From NCBI GenBank assembly GCA_019137255.1, contig WPDH01000102.1, positions 1 through 64,000 of the forward strand: a stretch of DNA of 64,000 bases, given 5' to 3'. Position numbers and translations under genes: made by a program. The DNA comes from Corinectria fuckeliana. Its lineage: Eukaryota; Ascomycota; Sordariomycetes; Hypocreales; Nectriaceae. Below, one piece after another: positions 1 to 12,024 of the stretch (the stretch's first letter is position 1; every line of letters starts with the position of its first letter). The notes under the pieces are model-generated. The model saw nothing but the letters and a program-made list of their open reading frames with translations, made no database searches and was not told the DNA's origin.

Positions 1-3000
1 GGGGGAGATTGGGGGGGGATGGGGGCGTTCTAGAAACTGGGGGATGGAAGCAAGGACGTAGTTGGGTGGAAGACTGTGTGTAAGTCAGGGCGCTTAGCCG
101 GCGGCTAGAGGAGGCATATGCCATTGGATGGTCAGTTGTGACGAATCTTGCCTTGCAGGGCGGAGGATATGTATTTTTAGGCACGGTGGAAGAGGACGAA
201 AGAAGGAAAAGGCCTATGGGTGAGGGGGCGAATATGGGGTAGAGGCTTGACATGAAGATGTGTCTTGGAAAATATTATGTAGACGTCGGCTTCGTTGGTC
301 TGGTGTTGAGGCTCTGAGATGTGATGTGCAGGGGTGATTGACAGATAGGCGCCGTGATTGGCTGGATCTGCAGCGCGGTCTGGTTCCATCGTTTCCAAAC
401 AGACGAGACCAAAGTGGGAGAGAGGGAACCGCCGATCTTGAACGAGTTTCGGGATCGGGAGAGCACTGTTTCCCAATTGCCAATGGCGTGTACTGTACCG
501 TAGACTAGAAGCTGAGTCTGTTTTTTTTTGTTTGTTTGACCGACGTCATCTTGGAAATGCTTCGTTGAATGTTCACCCGAAGCGCATCTTCTATGCGCCT
601 GTTAGAAGCGGAAGAAGAAACAAATGCAGTTGCCCGCTTCCAACCTCGGCATAAAGCGCACTACTTGCTTCGTACGTTTGTAGTTACTCAACGATGCCGT
701 GACGGGACGGCTCGGCGAACAGCGGGCCTCCCCTGTTGGGCCCGGGCCGCGCTTGAGTCTTGATGGGAGGGGCCAAACTTGCCCCTGGCTGGCCTCCTGG
801 AATTGTCCCTTACTCTGGCCCTTCTTTCTGACTTCGACGACTCCTCGGATTTTCTTTTGGGTCTCGGTACTTCGTACATAATCTACTATGTAGAGCGTCA
901 AGCAGGGGCCCGGGAAGGGGGAGCACGATACCTACCAAACACCCACGTGATGCAGAGGGATTGATCAAAGAAGAGTGGACTGAGTGGATGACTTACCTCA
1001 GCAATGAAGAGGGTCAGGCTGGAGGCTGAGCGAGGAATTGTGAGCAGGTCCACGAGCCTGGGACCAACCATCGAATATACACAACACCTACTAGCTAGTC
1101 AACTAGCTAGCTAATGTTAAANNAACTGTAAAATTTACAAGGCTATTTATATGCATGTTTACACAGTCAAAGACATATACTTCGTACTTCGTACATCCGT
1201 CCTTTCATCTTCCAACAAGGTTCAATGTATCCTCCTCGCTAAACCCTCCACGCCAGCCCATGCCGGAACGCATTCATGGCTGTCGGAAGCATGTCGCGCA
1301 AACATGTCCACTAGAGAACAAGTAGTAGCACCTTGAAACTTGATTCATCGGTGCCTCCCAATTGCATGGACCTCGTCGATCGCTGCGTCGGGCGCCCGTT
1401 TCCGACACGCTGGGCAAGCGACACGACGGCGGCGGCTCTCCCGGCTCGCCGCTGCGTTGGCCCCCCCTGTCGCTTGGCGCTGGGGTTCGAGAGGGAAGCA
1501 AGACGCCACGGCACGGGGCAGAGACCATCCGATGAATGAATGGAAGCGCCCCGAGCAGGTGGGGCGAGAAGCGTGGCTCGCAGCCAACCGCGTCCACTTT
1601 GAATGCTTTTTTTTTAATATCTTGCCTCGCCGACCGCGGCATGAACGGGGCCGTCGGCGAAGGAAAATGTATAAACGCTGCCGAGGCGTGAGGGAACTAG
1701 GCCAAGGCGCCTCCGAGGCAACCATTGATGGTGGTATCGTAAAGCCCGGAACGCCGGCAACGGTGAGGATCAGAAACACTCAGCACCGGCTGCTGGCTAG
1801 GTAGATAGTCTAGGTCGCTAGGCCCACTGGCTTTGGAAAGACGCAGACGCTCAGCTCAACTCGTAGTAGATACTGTGTAGACGCAAACGCTGATTCCGCC
1901 GGCGGAGAGCGGAATGTGCGCCGGCTGCCATCCGACGGGGTTATATGCACCGATCCACCCACGAGCATGATCCTTCTGGGTCCGGTGCAGGACGACATGT
2001 GCAAGCTTCCTCCTTCGTGCGTACGTACGAAGTAGGCCTACTGCCCTTCGTTCGGCTTCGTTTGTGGTGTGCCTGTGATCAGCTAGCCACATTGCAAGTT
2101 GTGCGCGACGTCAGAGCAAGGAGCAAACAGCAGGGGATAAGGGGCAGGGAATAGAGTGCAGGGTGCAGTGCAGCCAGCCAAAAGCCAACTGCCGCCCGAG
2201 GAGGGAATTACGGACTGCAGTTCCTCGACTGTTGAGGGATGTCACGCATGAGAGACAGAGGCCCTGGTCGACAGCCAGCCCCCTCCCCACGAGGCACCGG
2301 CCGGCGTTAAGCAGGGCTATCGGGCGACGACGTCAATGGATCGCTTACTTGGAGCCAGCTCTCGTTCTGGATACTGGTGGCACCTCGGATTTTTTTCTGG
2401 GGCGCTTCGAAGGAGCTGACAATTTAACGACCCCCATTATTCTTGTCGTCTCCCAAGGATCCCTCATAATCGGTTACTTTAGACTTTGGAGGGGTTGAAA
2501 CTCAAGGGGAGCCAGTGCTGCACACTTTGTGGCACAGGCAGATCCATTTTTGGGTCCCTGAAGCGGCTTCTCGTGTTCTGTGCTGGAGGGAAAGGAAAAA
2601 AAGAAAGCCAATTCGTCTTGGCTCTCAGCCTATATCAGTCAGTCCATCATTGCTCGGCAGTCGGTCCACAATGTCACTAAACCGTGAGGAGAGCTGGGCC
2701 CTGGTCGTACCATCCGTGATTACGGCTCTACTACTTCGTACGTATCTCTCCGTCCTGAGGACCGTTTGCCCATCCCCGCTGTTAGCAAGGGATGATCCCT
2801 CGCTGACGGGCCCGCTGGGTGAGCAAAAGGTCGCCCCCGCGCGGGTTGGTTCCCCGCGCAGCACGCGGTGCTAAACAAGAGCACCAGCTGCGACACCGTG
2901 AGTGATGACTTCTTCGAGCGAGAAGCAGCAATAGTAGTAGGAGTAGTAGCGGTGGCTGCAGTAGCAGTGGTTGCAGTAGCAGCGGTGTGCCGTAGACTCC

Positions 3001-5085
3001 ATGTGTGTCAAGACAAGCTCTCAAAATACTTCCTCGTTGGCCATCACTATGCCGCTAATACACCTCGTCACCCATATCTTGTGCATTTGCCCAGCTGTTT
3101 GTGACGATTTTGCATTGCAACTGGCTAGCCCCTTCATGGCTGCGCGGCCAATCTCGGGCAAGAGACCGCATAGCTCCATCACAGGTCGACTAGGATGTTA
3201 CCTTGAGGGGAAAAGGTACGGCGGTAAAAGTTCCTTTAAATAAAAGGACACTAATGGTTTCTGTCGGGTCAACATCTGGCGACAAGCGCTCCCATCCCAT
3301 TCCTAAGACGGCACTAGACTGCGTGTATCTGAGTCGTGGACGTGACAGGCTGGGACAGACGCACACCTGTTTGGATGTGGCTTGCTTTCCAGATCAGGAA
3401 TCTCCAGCATCATCACACCCGAGTCTAAAATGGACCCGTTAATGCTCTGCAGGTTTACCAGCTTGACTCGACGGTACTTCGATGCTGGTTTGTCTGCTGC
3501 TATAGAAATCAAGAAAGAACGTGGTTGCGTGGGGCCCTGCGTTGCAGGATCATAAAAGCCGATGCTATATTTATTATTAGTGTTGCATTGTCAGTGGAGG
3601 TTTGCTTGCTTGGGTGTCTCCGACGGACGATCAAAACGCGCAGCCCGTCGCTCTCTTGTTTCATTCATGCTGGCCTACATTACGTAGGAGAATCAGACCG
3701 TCATGTTTGGTCCACGGTGTCCTGATCGGGGACCGTTTGACCGAGAGGGCCCGTCGTAGCAGTACCACAACCATGCATTCACCCGCAAACATGCTTGGCC
3801 TTCGCGGTGGAATCCCGAAACGGTCAGTAGGTGGCATGGATAAGGTTGGGTGACCGTGACAAGACAGCGATGGTCTCGATCACACCCCTTGTCGCTGGCC
3901 CCGGCCCCGGCCCCCGGCTCCCATCTCCCAGCTCCGAGAAAAGAAGCGCGAATCAGCCTGTCATGGAGCGCCGCGCCAGCCTGAGCCACTGCACCGGGGA
4001 CAATCAAGGATGATAGTTATGCTATGTTGGCGAATTTCCAGGATCTCAGGCAACTTGCGCGTCACCGTAGTACATAGTAAGTCTAGCAGGATGGGCGTCG
4101 TCTAGTCGGCGGCGGTCAGTCGCGGGCGCACCAGCCACCAGGCCCAAGGACAGCAAGGGACGCGAGTACCTCGGGCCCTGGTCCATGACGGGTCTGGCAC
4201 AGCCGCGGCCGGCGGCCGGCGATACGAGACAACGTCCTAGCGTGCAAGCGTGCTAGACGCGGCGTTAATGGGCGCTGATGGTGACCTGTTCTCGTCTAAA
4301 GGTGTGCTCCGTTGACGCCCCCTCCCCAGCTTGGATATGTGATTGGGCGTTGGCACGAGAGGGCATACATATTTGAGCGACGGCACATCCGCCGATTCGT
4401 CGACGTCGGTAAAGAAAGGGCCTATGGTTGGACAGGTGAGCTGCTGGCCGGTTCTTGAACGAGGCTCAATAAGAAATGTGAGACTTTTCGTTCTCGTCCA
4501 TCGCACTGTTCGGAGTTGGCGAGAGCGCATGCTTAAGCTTGCGAGTGATGTACGTTGGGGTGACAAAGCGATACCGTGTGTGTGGTACATATTAGAGACA
4601 CTGGTGCTCGAATACGACCGGGGAGGAGAGGAGGGGAAAAAGGCGATGTGAAATGAGATAAAAGGATGACAGGAGCTAGAAGAAGGCCGTCAATGGAAAT
4701 TTCCTTGCTGATTGCATGATTAGCCTACCCCGTGATCATGGTCTGGTGCTAGAGCCTGAGGCTGAAGAATGCAGTGTGGTGGCAGGAGCGTTAGGACTTC
4801 CCCACTGACAAGAAAAGGGAGGATCTCCTACCTTACCTACCTAGTAGGTATCTGAGGCAGGCCGAGTAGGTACGTTATTGCAAGAGACGCATAACGCGAA
4901 CTGTGAGGTAATCGGATGTATTAGCAGGCAAAGGGCCTGTCTTCGAAGGCGAAACGCGAATGGAAGATACTTCCTTGAGTTACTTGATTGCGGTGCTGCT
5001 CTGTTCTCAGGTTCATCTTGGCATTGTCATCTCGATTGGATTTGAGCCGCGGGGGGGGGGGGGGGGGGGAAGGGGGGGGGGGNNA

Positions 5086-5125
<40 letters not shown>

Positions 5126-7600
5126 ACGGCGGGAGGGAAGCGCGGGAGCAGTGACGACAGACGGGGAAGGAGAAGGGTGGTTTACGTAGTACGGCATGGC
5201 ATTGTAGGGATGGCATGGGGTGGGAACAGAAGGGAAAAGGATCCAGACGAGGCAAATCTGGAGCGGGCAGTCGACACAGACACGAGGCGGTAGTGTAACC
5301 CTGCACAAGGAAACCGGACTAAGACTCCACCTCGGGCAATCTGGAAATGAGATGTGTAGCTGTAGCCAACTGCCGCTCAACCGTCGACGTAAAGACAAGG
5401 GCGCGGCGGCTTCATAAATCTAGGGAAGGCAGACAAGACGAAATTTGGTAACTCTAGTCAGACGAGATTGTACATAGTATCCTCGTCGAAGTGTGGAGGC
5501 GCGCTAGCTGGAACTTCGGTAATATAACAGCGGCCTGACAAAAGTGACAAGAGGAGGACCCTTGATGATTCCAACAAGTTGCGCCGAATGTAGTTCTTCG
5601 TGGTCACCGTGGATGCTATGTTCGGATGTGTACAGACGCAAACACGGACTTACGGGCAGACATCAAGCTCCATCCAGCACCAACCATGTTGGTTCCGGCA
5701 TCCCGATATAGATTTAAGATGGGAAGCCAACCAGCACAAGGATGGCCTCTCCGACTGCTCTGGTTTTGGCGGCGGTTTGCATGGGTCGCTTGGTTCCAGG
5801 ATCATCGGCCATCGAAGGCGGGAATGCGCGGTAATGGATATTTGCGGTATTCTATCGAAGGGAATGCAGTTGTCTTTGCCTTGTGCATTGACCAGAACCC
5901 CTGTCTCTCTTTTTTATTGTGTTTTCGGAAACTATATTGGGAGCGCGTTCGGCGTTCAGCATCTGATACGAAGGGTCGATTTTGCAGGTTTGCAGGTTTG
6001 TGGCGGCTACTGATACGTCTAGCTACCTGCCTACCTACCAATGGAGATGGAGGATTTGAAAGTGGATTGACGAAATGATGTGCGTCTCTGTCGGGTTCCC
6101 GCGCACGAGATAGACGAGGGCGACTCAGACAGAGGGCGAGAGGTGCACAACCACAGGCTATCGCACGGCATCAATATAGCCCTTTTAGTACGGTATGGTG
6201 GCAGGACGATGCATGTTCACTCTGGGATGGTAGACGGTAGGCAGGTAGTGTGAGAAGGGTGGCACGTTGGGACGACTGCCTCTTTACTCGAACCACACCA
6301 TCACATCCCCTGCCGCCGGATCCCTGTCGCTTGTCGACTCGAGCGGACTAGGGCCCCGTAGTAAGCGGCGGTGGTGGTGCAACCAGTCGCGCGTCGTACC
6401 AAAAAAGCTCTCCACTGGGCATCCGCGCCTGCGTGAGAGCGAGCGAGTAAGTGAGTGAGTGAGAACGGGAGGGAGGGAGGTAGACCAACAAAACACAGTG
6501 TATGGTTGGGAGACGAACATTGGAGTTGGCCACCCGAGCCTCGAGCGCAGGCGCCAGCGACAGCGCCAAAGGAGTGAGGCTCGGAGCGCGTCAAGGTGAA
6601 GGACGAGAAGGCGGGAGGTTGTCGAGGCGAAGCGACGAAGACGGGACAAGCGACCAGCTCACCTAGGTACGTACCTAGCAAGGTGCGGCACCCGACTGGC
6701 GGGAGAAGGTCCGGGCCCGACGGAGGGAAGTACCTCCAGGACCGCGGACCACTGAAAGTGACAACTGTGCACTGATCAGAGCCCGACAGTTTGTACAGGC
6801 TACTGCTACCTCGTCGGGCGAGTCCTACTAGTAACTGAACCAACCTACCTAGTACGTAGTACCTGATTGACCCAGACCTGGTATGCAAGTGGCACGCTGG
6901 GATGCTTTGTGATTGCGAGATGAAGGCAGCGTTGCCAGACGCTGGACTTGATGGATTAATATTCCGGCATCTAGATATCTGGATTGTGACAAGACAGATT
7001 CAGCCAATCCCGTAGAGGACGTGATGCTCTCTCGCTTTATGTAGCATTGGATGGCAGTTGGAAAGGAATGGCCAGCACACACAACAGGGCAACAACAGGA
7101 CGATCCAGCCGAGGGACGTCCCCACTAGCGCTGGAACTGACTGGAGCGGCAGCCTTGGAAGTGGAGGGTACGGGACGGATGGATTGCGCAGGGTCCGAGG
7201 TAGCCCTGAGGTACCTCGAGTATTCGGGGTACAATAGAAGCCGCAATTCGACAACTTGAACTGACGCCGTCCGAAGCGCCATGCCGCCCCAATTTGGGGG
7301 GAAGGGAAAATACCGTCTCCGGGCGATGGACCTGGTCGGCAGGTAGGTACTGTACAGCGCCCCGACAGAGCCCTGTTTTTTCCTTGAAATGGAGGCATCA
7401 TTTGTTGACCTGCTCTACGTACGTATGCTGGCCGTTCTATTCGCAGGCTGTTCCGTACTGTCCTGCGTCGTTCTGTCGTGTACTGCATCCTACTACCTCT
7501 TCTTTCATCACCTACCTAGATCTCCCCATTTCCTCCAGTCGCGGCCTGTCCGTCCTGTCCCGTCCTCTTCTGTTCTGTCGGCAACCCACACCTAAACAAG
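1..7600. other. Gene-poor region upstream of the Zn2Cys6-acetyltransferase gene
   Basis: I see no convincing protein-coding gene here. Open frames are short, lack family resemblance and overlap on both strands. The stretch holds a 2-N gap at 1122-1123, a poly-G tract with a gap at 5051-5123, GC-rich palindromic DNA near 4200-4225, and repeated short motifs of the form TACTTCGTAC (for example 868-877, 1178-1194 and 2732-2741) and CCTACCTAGGTA-like elements (around 4830-4870, 6660-6680 and 6840-6860). It could be regulatory DNA or carry non-coding transcripts, but the sequence alone does not show this. Confidence 0.6.
5051..5123. repeat. Poly-G tract interrupted by a 2-N assembly gap
   Basis: An almost pure G run, broken by AA at 5070-5071, NN at 5083-5084 and A at 5085. 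The bases just right of the gap (A followed by G's) repeat the pattern just left of it (AA followed by G's), as if two contig ends that overlap in reality were placed end to end. The true length is therefore uncertain. Confidence 0.9.
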
Positions 7601-7667
7601 AAGAAAAAGAGACCCAAGTCCCAGGTTCCCAGGTCACCCCGGTCCCCCGTGCTCTTTCCTTTCTTTA

Positions 7668-7717
7668 CCCCCCCCCCCCCCCCCCCCCCCCCCCNNACCC
7701 CCCCCCCCCCCCCCCCC
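7668..7717. repeat. Poly-C tract interrupted by a 2-N gap
   Basis: A C run with NN at 7695-7696. The first base right of the gap is A followed by C's, which duplicates the TTTA-CCC border at the left edge of the tract. This suggests overlapping contig ends and not missing unique sequence. Confidence 0.9.
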
Positions 7718-7929
7718 GGCATCTCAAGCATCTCAGCATCTCAGCATCTCTCTCTCTCCCTCCCCGTCAGTATCAGGGTCCACGGACCAGCATTCTTACT
7801 CTTCCGCTCGGGCTGCCTCCTCTCTCGTCGAGTCTTTCGCCGCCTCGTGTTCCGTGGCCCTTGCTCCCGCGCTTGCTAGTGCTAGTTGAGTCTGAGCAAA
7901 GTGTAAGAGAGTGTCTGCGCGCGCGTCCA

Positions 7930-7965
7930 CATCCGCATCCGCATCCGCATCCGCATCCGCATCCG
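7930..7965 (+). repeat. Hexanucleotide microsatellite (CATCCG)6
   Basis: Six perfect CATCCG units in the CT-rich leader upstream of 9123, followed by the degenerate units GCGTCT GCGTCT. It is probably untranslated. Confidence 0.9.
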
Positions 7966-9122
7966 CGTCTGCGTCTGTGGGTGTCCCTTAGCTACTACAT
8001 TAGTAGTACGTTCGTACGGTGCGGCGGTTCCTCAGCCTTGACCAAGTCGCCTAGACCCGGCTATGCCCTCGAGCCCCTTCGTTGAGAGGAGAGACTACCA
8101 TTGTCCTTGCCGCCGCCGCCTTCTTTTTTAGCTTGGACCTGGACCTGGCTCTCGCTTCTCACACTCTTCCTCTCTTCTTACCCTCACCCTCGCCCCGTTC
8201 CTCGGCCTCGCCCTGTATCTGGTCTTCCCTGACCCGGCCGACTGACTTTACTTTTCTTCTTCTTCCTCTCTCACTCTTACTCTCACTCACACTCTCTCGC
8301 CAAACTTCCCTTCTCCGCTTCGTCCTTCACAGCTCGAGCCGTCGCCGTCGCCGCCGCTTCCTACCACCAGACCAAACGAGACCTGCTCTGAGCTCTCCCC
8401 GCCACCACCCCCCAACCAACCTTTTTCCCGACCACAGGCGCAGCACCACAATCGCGCGTCAAACCCACGCCCCAAGCGCCGCGATACTTCTCTGCCATCC
8501 CGATCATCACCACCATAGCATCTGGAGCCTTTTCTCTCCGCGCACCCGCGCAAAGCTACCAGGAGCCCGAGGAGGACCCTTCTCGATCCGGAACGCCGAG
8601 GATCAGAATCCACCTCTCCAGCGCATCTCAAGTTCTAAAGCGCGCGAGCGCAGTCTGGTCACTGTCTCGCCTTCTCGCCTTCTCGCCTTCTCGACTACAG
8701 CGCACCGGCGCGCATTCCTAGCACAGCAAGTTCAACTCAGCTCAGCTCAGCTCACTTCTGCTTTACGGTGTCGCAACCCGCCCCGCGCAACCCTCTCTCT
8801 GTCAGCCCCGCGCCAGGTCTTGATTTGCCTTGTCGAATTTGTGTGCCGTTATTCAGTTCGATTCACCTCTTGCTCGGTGCCAGTAATTGCTGGATCTCGA
8901 CGTCGCCCACTTTTGCGTTCCTTTACGTCTAGGAGACCCGGAATTCACAGACGGTCGCCACGGAACCTCCGGAACGACTTTAGTGACTCTTCGACAAGAA
9001 TCTCAGGGATCCTCGGCCATTTCACCTTCCAATTGCCGTGCGTCGCAGATTCCACTACGTAGCGCAGCTTGTCCAGGAGCTCAACCCTCGCCGCCAATCT
9101 CACCAATTCCCAGGGGATCAAC

Positions 9123-11186
9123 ATGTCAGCTTTCACCGCTCTCAACGGGGGCTCGCCCAAAACATCAGATCCGCCTACTGTGATTGTGACTGCCGAAAAG
9201 AGCACTGCCTCGGAAGAGCGCGCAAAAAGCACGATCTCAGCTCAGCCTCAGCCCACTCCGGACGTCTCATCGAACCAGAGATCCGCTCAAAGCACGGATC
9301 GACCAGCATTTCAATCGCCAAATTATCCCGATGTTGAGAGCTCCCACAAGCGCAAGCGCTCAGACTCTTTGGAGCTACGGCGAGAGCCTCCCGTTCAGGA
9401 ACGAACTCCAGAGACGACGTCGGCTCCCAACCAGGTCGATTCCCGCGAGCCCTACGGAACACCCCAACGAGATTACCGACATTATGGCGATGAGCAGCGG
9501 GACAAGGAAGGGTGGTACTCCCAACGCGACGAGCGGAGCTACGAGTCTCAGCAAAACTCGGCTACTACGCCCCATGGTCAGACGGAGGAGCAGATTGGGG
9601 ATGCGCTGCGGAGAGCTGCTGGTCAGATGGATCACGGCGACTACCCCCAAACTAGCCCCGAAGGCGACGACTCTATCAACGCGTATGGTGGTTCCTACAC
9701 CCCTGAGCAGAGGCGAGATGGTGTCTTGCAGCATGACCCCAAGAAGCGGAAGCGAAATTTTAGCAACCGAACTAAGACGGGTTGTCTGACGTGCCGCAAG
9801 CGAAAGAAGAAGTGCGACGAGCAGAAACCGGAGTGTAAGTGACATGTTTTGAAGTTACGGCCTGGACCTAATACTGATTTCTGAACAGGCGGCAACTGTC
9901 TCCGCGGTAGTTTTGTGTGTGCTGGATACCCACCTCAGAGGGGCCCTGGATGGCAGAAGCCAGACAACAAGGCCTCCGCGGTTCCTCTCGAGTCCAAGGA
10001 TCCGACCTACGTGCCCCCAGGCGCTTACGGTATGCCGCAGCAAAACCCGTACGGGGCACAGCCAGTGAAGCGAGAACCCCTGCCACCGTATCGCGGCCAG
10101 GCCTTAAGGATCGACCCGCCACAAGGCCGCCCTTTGGTGACCGATGATGACCGGCCAACGGCGTCAACAATCCCGAGCGCGTCTGTTGCTAGCCCTGAGA
10201 ACAAACTCTCCGCCCTGCCCTACACTCCCGCAAACGTCTTTCCTACACCAGTCAGCGCCAACACTCAAGGCCCGTTCGGAGAAAGGATGACCAAGGAATA
10301 CCAGCGCGTGCCTCCGTTGCATGATCTTAGCAGGACGGAACCCGAGACGCCTCATCCCGGAAACCAGCTTCCGCAGATCAACATTCTTCACCCGACGAGG
10401 ACGAACAGCCCGGCGCCTCCCGTCCAGGCCCCAACATCAAATGTCCAGGTCGCGGCACAACTGGCACTCTCCCATTCGCAGTTCCCACAAAGGCGGACGC
10501 AGAAGGAAGAGATGCTGTCAGGGCGGCATTACTATCCATTTGACAAGGAACTGTGCCTAGAGCGTGAGCGCTGCGCTGCTGCCTGCTGGAGATTCAACAA
10601 CCTGACGACGCCCCCTACGAATGGCGTGTCTCCCGAGGAACGGGCCCGCTTGTTCCTCGAAATATTGCAGCCTCGAGATCCCGTGCGAGTCTCGCCGACG
10701 GAAGCCTCACCAGTCACTAACATGGGCCGTGTGGGCAGGCATGTAGCTGTTGAGACACCTTTCACTTGCGACTATGGCTATAACATCACCATCGGCCACC
10801 ATGTTGTCATTGGACGCAACTGTACTATCAACGATGTGTGCGAGGTCAAGATCGGCGACAACTGTGTCATTGGGCCCAATGTCAGCATATTTACTGCCAC
10901 GCTGCCCATCGACCCTAAGAAGCGCCAAGGCGGACAAGGCCCCCAGCTCGGCAAGGCTATTACAATCGAGCAAGATTGTTGGGTTGGCGGAGGAGCCATT
11001 ATCCTTCCGGGACGGACTATTGGCAAGGGAAGCACCGTTGGTGCTGGGTCGATTGTTACAAAGGTATGGTTTCTGATTTCCCATGATCTCGAGCCGACAG
11101 GCACTAACAAACTCGAACAGGATGTTCCACCATTTACTATTGTAGCCGGGAACCCTGCACGTGTTCTTCGCGGCATCGCATCTTAA
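9123..11186 (+). CDS. Zn2Cys6 transcription factor fused to a maltose O-acetyltransferase-like domain
   Basis: Exons 9123-9834, 9889-11063 and 11121-11186 give 650 aa. The ATG at 9123 has A at -3; upstream in-frame starts are non-ATG. Residues 1-215 are Ser/Pro/Gln-rich and probably disordered. A binuclear zinc cluster spans residues 221-248 (C221, C224, C231, C238, C241, C248) and is preceded by a basic stretch (KKRKRNF); intron 1 splits codon C238. After a Pro-rich linker comes a Mac-type N-terminal acetyltransferase helix region (about 443-496, EEMLSGRHYYPFD) and a left-handed beta-helix hexapeptide domain (about 527-629), ending in the family-typical DVPPFTIVAGNPARVLRGI. By family knowledge this suggests a DNA-binding protein carrying a sugar-acetyltransferase fold. 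The family's catalytic His position (TATHP) reads TATLP here, near residue 576, so acetyltransferase activity is doubtful. Intron 2 is 57 nt with no stop, so retention would insert 19 residues in frame. Target genes are unknown. Confidence 0.93.
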
Positions 11187-12024
11187 TACCAACCTTTTTG
11201 GCGACATCATACTTCTCATTTCCTGTCATGATACCCCAGCGTATTCTGTCGTGTACATTCTCTACTCTCGTTTCAGCAACTTGTTGTATGATGTCTGAGG
11301 CAAAATAACTACCAAATCTGAATGAGAAAAAAAAACAACCACAAATCAAAAAGTTGCGGCGTTTGTTGGCTTCAAGCATATGTTATTAGTACATGGGTAA
11401 TGACCCGCGAAAAAGGGAGGACTCCCCTGATGCGCTGGTCGGATGGATTGGATGTCCCTTGGAGGAGGGTATTGGTTCTGGGGGGTAGATGATACAGGGA
11501 GGAACGGGCTAGGTTTGGGTTGGGTTGACAGACTTGTCGTTGTATGTGCTCATGACTTACGAGAGATAAACAGGTCAGCTCGAAGGCCTGCAGAGAGATA
11601 TCCATGTTATTGTTTTCCTGCAACTTAGACTTGTTGTTTCTCGTTGCCCGGTGTCTAAACAACTACGCAGTATGCATCCGTGTTGGCTCTGGCTTAGTCG
11701 ATGTTGACAATACGAGGGGCCCCATGATTGCCCGGTCGCCGTTTGGCGACCTTGTCCTACTGCGGCCACTCGCTCGACCATGCGCGTCCTTATCTTGTGA
11801 TAACATGAGTTCTAAGGATCGTATGCGAATAGAAGAGGGTTTTGTTGATTAGGGCGCAAAGCGCGATTGGCTAAGGGGGGGCTGGTAAGTTACTTCAACG
11901 AGGGACCCTCACGATCCTTGAGATTGCCTTTGCTATCTGGGCATACTGGAATATGCTAGCTAGGTACATGCATTCATGGTAGTTGCCGTGCGGCAACTAC
12001 GAGGCTGCGAGACTGGGGGCTGTC
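11187..12024. other. Convergent intergenic region
   Basis: This lies between two convergent genes, so it should hold both 3' ends. It is moderately AT-rich just after 11190. No ORF or RNA gene is supported. Confidence 0.5.

Larger units (their letters stand above)
7601..9122 (+). promoter_or_regulatory. CT-rich promoter and long 5' leader of the Zn2Cys6-acetyltransferase gene
   Basis: Strongly pyrimidine-rich on the plus strand, as is usual for filamentous-fungal promoters and 5' leaders. It includes a poly-C tract with a gap and a CATCCG hexamer repeat. One frame stays open for about 980 nt (8082-9062), but it has no ATG start and encodes only Ser/Arg/Pro/Leu-rich low-complexity peptide, so I treat it as leader and not CDS. 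No TATA box or transcription start can be fixed by eye. Confidence 0.5.

Noticed and set aside
8082..9062. A 326-codon open frame in the leader of the fusion gene
   Set aside because: No ATG start, low-complexity Ser/Arg/Pro/Leu content and pyrimidine-rich DNA typical of fungal leaders.
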